Assembly (NCBI GenBank): GCA_030824255.1
Contig: JAVBYB010000062.1
Coordinates: 1-20,234, forward strand
Source: a bacterium
GTDB taxonomy: Bacteria; Pseudomonadota; Alphaproteobacteria; Caulobacterales; Hyphomonadaceae
Direction: 5' to 3'
Length of the DNA: 20,234 nt
The position numbers and the translations under genes were made by a program. The notes beneath the pieces are model-generated. The model had not been told where the DNA came from and made no database searches. It saw nothing but the letters and a program-made list of their open reading frames with translations. Below, one piece after another: positions 18,003 through 20,234 of the stretch (position 1 is its first letter; each line of letters begins with the position of its first letter).

Positions 18003-18931
18003 AGCGAGGCATCCAGCGCGGCCAGCGCTTTAACCAGGACATTCGCCGACGCGACAAGACCCGCCTGTTCGCTGGCAGTCAGGTCCGGCGTAAGAACGCG
18101 TTCCACGCCCGCTGCTCCAAGCACGCAGGGCAAGCTGAGGAATATGTCCACAATCCCATACTGTCCCGTAGTCAGCGTCGATACCGGCAATACCGCTTTC
18201 TCGTCACGCAGGATCGCCTCGCAGATGCGGACGGTCGCGGTAGCGATTCCAAATGACGTGTAGCCTTTGCCCGCGACGATACGATAACCATCCTGCCTGA
18301 CGTCGTCGGCGAGTTGCGCGCGGTTGGGGCCGCGCTCGGCCCCGGCGAAATGCTCCAGCGTAAGTCCCCCGATCCGCACCGTCGAAAATGCGGCGATCTC
18401 GCTGTCGCCGTGCTCACCCAGTACATCACCGTTTACAGATGCCGGCGCCACGTTGAGACGTTCGGCTAGACGCTGTCGGAGACGGCTCGAATCCAGAAGC
18501 GTTCCGGTTCCGATGACCTGAGACGCAGGCAAGCCCGTGTGCCTGAACGCCACTTGCGCCATGAGGTCGACCGGGTTGGCGGCGACGACCAGCACGCCGC
18601 GAAAGCCTGCACCGGCGAGCTGGCTTGCACATCCGGCGACGATTTCGGCGCTTTGTGCGGCAACAGACAGACGCGTCTGCGATCCCTGCGTGGCGGCGCC
18701 GGCTGTGATGACGGCAATCCGCGCCGACGCCGCATCGGCATAGGTTCCGGCCCATATCCTGGCGGGTCGCGCCAGCGCATTTGCATCGGACAGGTCGGCT
18801 GCTTCTGCATCTGCCAACGCCGCGTCACGGTCGATGAGGACGATCTCGTGGAACAACGCCCGCAGCATCAGCGCGTACGCCGTCGTGGCGCCGACATGGC
18901 CGGCGCCGATGATCGCAACGCGCTCGCGCAG
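17999..18931 (-). CDS. Lactate/malate dehydrogenase-family enzyme with a non-canonical start
   Basis: An NAD-dependent 2-hydroxyacid dehydrogenase, about 310 residues. The Rossmann start VAIIGAGHVGA (GxGxxG), NPVD, LDSSRLRQRL (Asp and Arg of the active site) and the catalytic His in LGEHGDSE are all present, most like L-lactate dehydrogenases. In the substrate loop AGAATQGSQTRL, a Thr replaces the Gln (lactate) or Arg (malate) that normally sets specificity; the following Arg is kept. The substrate is therefore uncertain. The first ATG of this frame (18868) would remove the GxGxxG motif. No ATG, GTG or TTG exists between that motif and the in-frame stop at 18965-18967; CTG 18931, ATT 18937 or ATA 18943 are the options. 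I give CTG 18931, with AGG 8 bases before it. Confidence 0.8.
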   Translation of the reverse strand: MRERVAIIGAGHVGATTAYALMLRALFHEIVLIDRDAALADAEAADLSDANALARPARIWAGTYADAASARIAVITAGAATQGSQTRLSVAAQSAEIVAGCASQLAGAGFRGVLVVAANPVDLMAQVAFRHTGLPASQVIGTGTLLDSSRLRQRLAERLNVAPASVNGDVLGEHGDSEIAAFSTVRIGGLTLEHFAGAERGPNRAQLADDVRQDGYRIVAGKGYTSFGIATATVRICEAILRDEKAVLPVSTLTTGQYGIVDIFLSLPCVLGAAGVERVLTPDLTASEQAGLVASANVLVKALAALDASL

Positions 18932-19047
18932 AGGAATGCCTATGTCTTTCGGTGATGCTGAACCTCACCTCTAACACGTTCACATGCATTTGGTTCGGTT
19001 CATTGTGCGCGATTGCCGTTAGGGTGTTTTCCGGAGGCGCTGATGCA

Positions 19048-19749
19048 ATGGGAGATGAAGTCCGGCGGCGACTGCCGCCTGCGGTCTACGATCTCGCGCT
19101 GAGACTGGGCGCTAATACGCTTACCGGCCGGGACGTGTGTCTCAGGCAGACTGGCAGGATGCGGCAGGACGCTGCTTCAGGCTGGATGAAATTCAGCGCC
19201 CGGCAGACCATCTCCATCCATGCCTGCGCATTCGAATGGCGCGCCCGCACCGGCCCTCTTGGCATGGTCTCCGTGCGCGATGCACTGTCCGGCGGCGACG
19301 GTGTGCTCGACGTGCGGGCGCTCGGCTTCATCAAGATTGCTCACCTGCGTCCTTCGCCAGCACTCACGCGCGCGGAGCTGATGCGATATCTGGCCGAACT
19401 CTCCTGGGCGCCAGACGCCATCCTGTTCAATACAGCCTTGCGCTGGCGCAGCCATGGTCCGGATCGCCTGATTGTCAGCGCGGGCGCCGGTGATGCCGAA
19501 GCCGAAGTCACATTGACGCTCGACAGTGATGGGCGGATCGCCAGCGTCTTCGCCGCTGACCGGCCGCGCGGCGTGAAGGACACGTTCACGCCGACGCCAT
19601 GGCAAGGGCGCTTTACCGACTATCGTCAGCATCATGGCTTCTGGTTGCCGTTCTCAGGCGACGTCAGCTGGACGATCGGCGCGAGCGCCTTTGTGTATTG
19701 GGAAGGTCGCGTCGAAGATTGGAGCCCGCAAAAAGTCTCCGGGGGCTGA
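19048..19749 (+). CDS. DUF6544-like protein of unknown function
   Basis: A 233-residue protein matching my memory of the DUF6544 pattern: LRQTGRMR, then GWMKFSARQTIS, FEWRAR, VRDALSGGDGVLDVRALG, ELMRYLAELSWAPDAIL, DSDGRIASVFAADRPR, PWQGRFTDYR, and finally VSWTIGASAFVYWEGRV. The family has no known biochemistry. Relatives usually have N-terminal membrane helices. Here an in-frame extension from ATG 18952 would add a hydrophobic stretch, but it overlaps the dehydrogenase start and lacks a ribosome binding site; ATG 19048 follows GGAGG by 10 bases. Divergent from the dehydrogenase gene, sharing about 115 bases of upstream DNA. Confidence 0.72.
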   Translation: MGDEVRRRLPPAVYDLALRLGANTLTGRDVCLRQTGRMRQDAASGWMKFSARQTISIHACAFEWRARTGPLGMVSVRDALSGGDGVLDVRALGFIKIAHLRPSPALTRAELMRYLAELSWAPDAILFNTALRWRSHGPDRLIVSAGAGDAEAEVTLTLDSDGRIASVFAADRPRGVKDTFTPTPWQGRFTDYRQHHGFWLPFSGDVSWTIGASAFVYWEGRVEDWSPQKVSGG

Positions 19750-19796
19750 ACGGCCGCAGTCGAGTGGACTCACCACTGGATTATCGCGAGCGCGTT

Positions 19797-19907
19797 CTAA
19801 CGGGAGATCACCGAGGACCAGGTCAGTATCCCAATGACGAGAAAAATGGAGACCCAAAGCGCATAGGTAGGTAGGCCATAGTTTCTGAAGCGTCTGAGAT
19901 GCCGCAC
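19797..19907 (-). CDS. 36-residue single-helix membrane peptide
   Basis: GTG start 6 bases after a perfect AAGGAGG. The product has a basic N-terminus (RHLRRFRNYG) then one helix (YALWVSIFLVIGILTW), ending VISR: the layout of an inner-membrane small protein with its N-terminus inside. No family recognised. It converges with the DUF6544-like gene. The Shine-Dalgarno is the main evidence. Confidence 0.5.
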   Translation of the reverse strand: MRHLRRFRNYGLPTYALWVSIFLVIGILTWSSVISR

Positions 19908-20078
19908 GACCCGCCTCCTTCTGAGGACCGACATCTCTGCGCCTCATGTCCCCGTCTGTCGGTACGCTACCTCGCACATCAGGCGAGACAAACTCGACAC
20001 CAATACGCGGACAACGGCGAACCCATAACTACTGCCCCAAGAAGCCAAGTGGCTGGCGCGCTCCATCGCATTCAAGCG

Positions 20079-20234
20079 CTAAGCGTTTTTGGGCAGTGGC
20101 GCGGAGATGGTAAAGCGGGCGCCAGAGCGGGTTTCGGTCCGGAGCTCCCCTCCGATCTGCTTGATCATCATGTCGACAAGACTCATGCCGTAACCCGGAG
20201 CGCTCGCGTGGTTCGGGGGGAGCCCGATGCCGTC
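20079..20234 (-). CDS. Sensor histidine kinase, C-terminal fragment (runs off right edge)
   Basis: The last 51 residues of a GHKL ATPase domain: DGIGLPPNHA (the G1 box, DxGxG), then PGYGMSLVDMMIKQIGG (G2-like region), then RSGARFTISAPLP. The form is that of HisKA_2 or HWE-type kinases common in alphaproteobacteria, which often act in the general stress response or light sensing. The His box and sensor domain lie beyond the window. Confidence 0.8.
   Translation of the reverse strand, partial: DGIGLPPNHASAPGYGMSLVDMMIKQIGGELRTETRSGARFTISAPLPKNA

Overview
The window is GC-rich DNA from an alphaproteobacterium. Gene content and the guaB ... rsmB-like ... guaA order suggest a Hyphomonadaceae/Maricaulales-type genome, but that placement is inference from family knowledge, not a database match. 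Most of it is chromosomal housekeeping. Small genes are tightly packed, and 4-base ATGA or GTGA stop/start overlaps occur at about 4299, 4864, 6168, 9812, 12442 and 17999.

Layout. 1-613 (minus): the start of a RimK-like (RLAN-domain) ATP-grasp protein and an overlapping GNAT acetyltransferase. 754-1442 (plus): a VanZ-like membrane protein and a 76-residue protein of unknown function. 1458-2120 (minus): a beta-phosphoglucomutase-like HAD hydrolase, divergent from guaB. 2252-8924 (plus): guaB, a cupin protein, a 60-residue membrane protein, a DUF3088-like protein, an RsmB/NOP-type RNA methyltransferase, an STM3941-like membrane protein, a secreted protein that recalls phage tail-tube proteins, and guaA. 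The two GMP-synthesis enzymes (IMP to XMP to GMP) therefore bracket this run.

9099-16965 (minus): a complete high-affinity potassium system, read kdpF-kdpA-kdpB-kdpC-kdpD-kdpE. KdpFABC is the ATP-driven K+ pump and KdpD/KdpE is its two-component regulator. A 27-residue single-helix ORF with its own ribosome binding site precedes kdpF. About 700 bp upstream of the operon carries no convincing gene. It holds a tandem 12-13 bp motif (a candidate operator), a pair of TTGACGG repeats, a near-copy of the guaA 3' end, and an inverted-repeat segment.

17661-20234: a lactate/malate dehydrogenase-family gene with no ordinary start codon at the proper N-terminus, translationally coupled to a small CPLT-motif membrane protein; a divergent DUF6544-like gene; a 36-residue membrane peptide with a perfect Shine-Dalgarno; and the C-terminal end of a sensor histidine kinase.

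The observation most worth following is a 19/20 direct repeat. It spans the stop codon of guaA (8911-8930) and recurs just beyond the kdp operon (17281-17300). The 3' end of guaA is a known target for integrating genomic islands, so the whole kdp locus may sit inside an old island whose integrase has been lost. No integrase, transposase, tRNA, rRNA or CRISPR array is visible.
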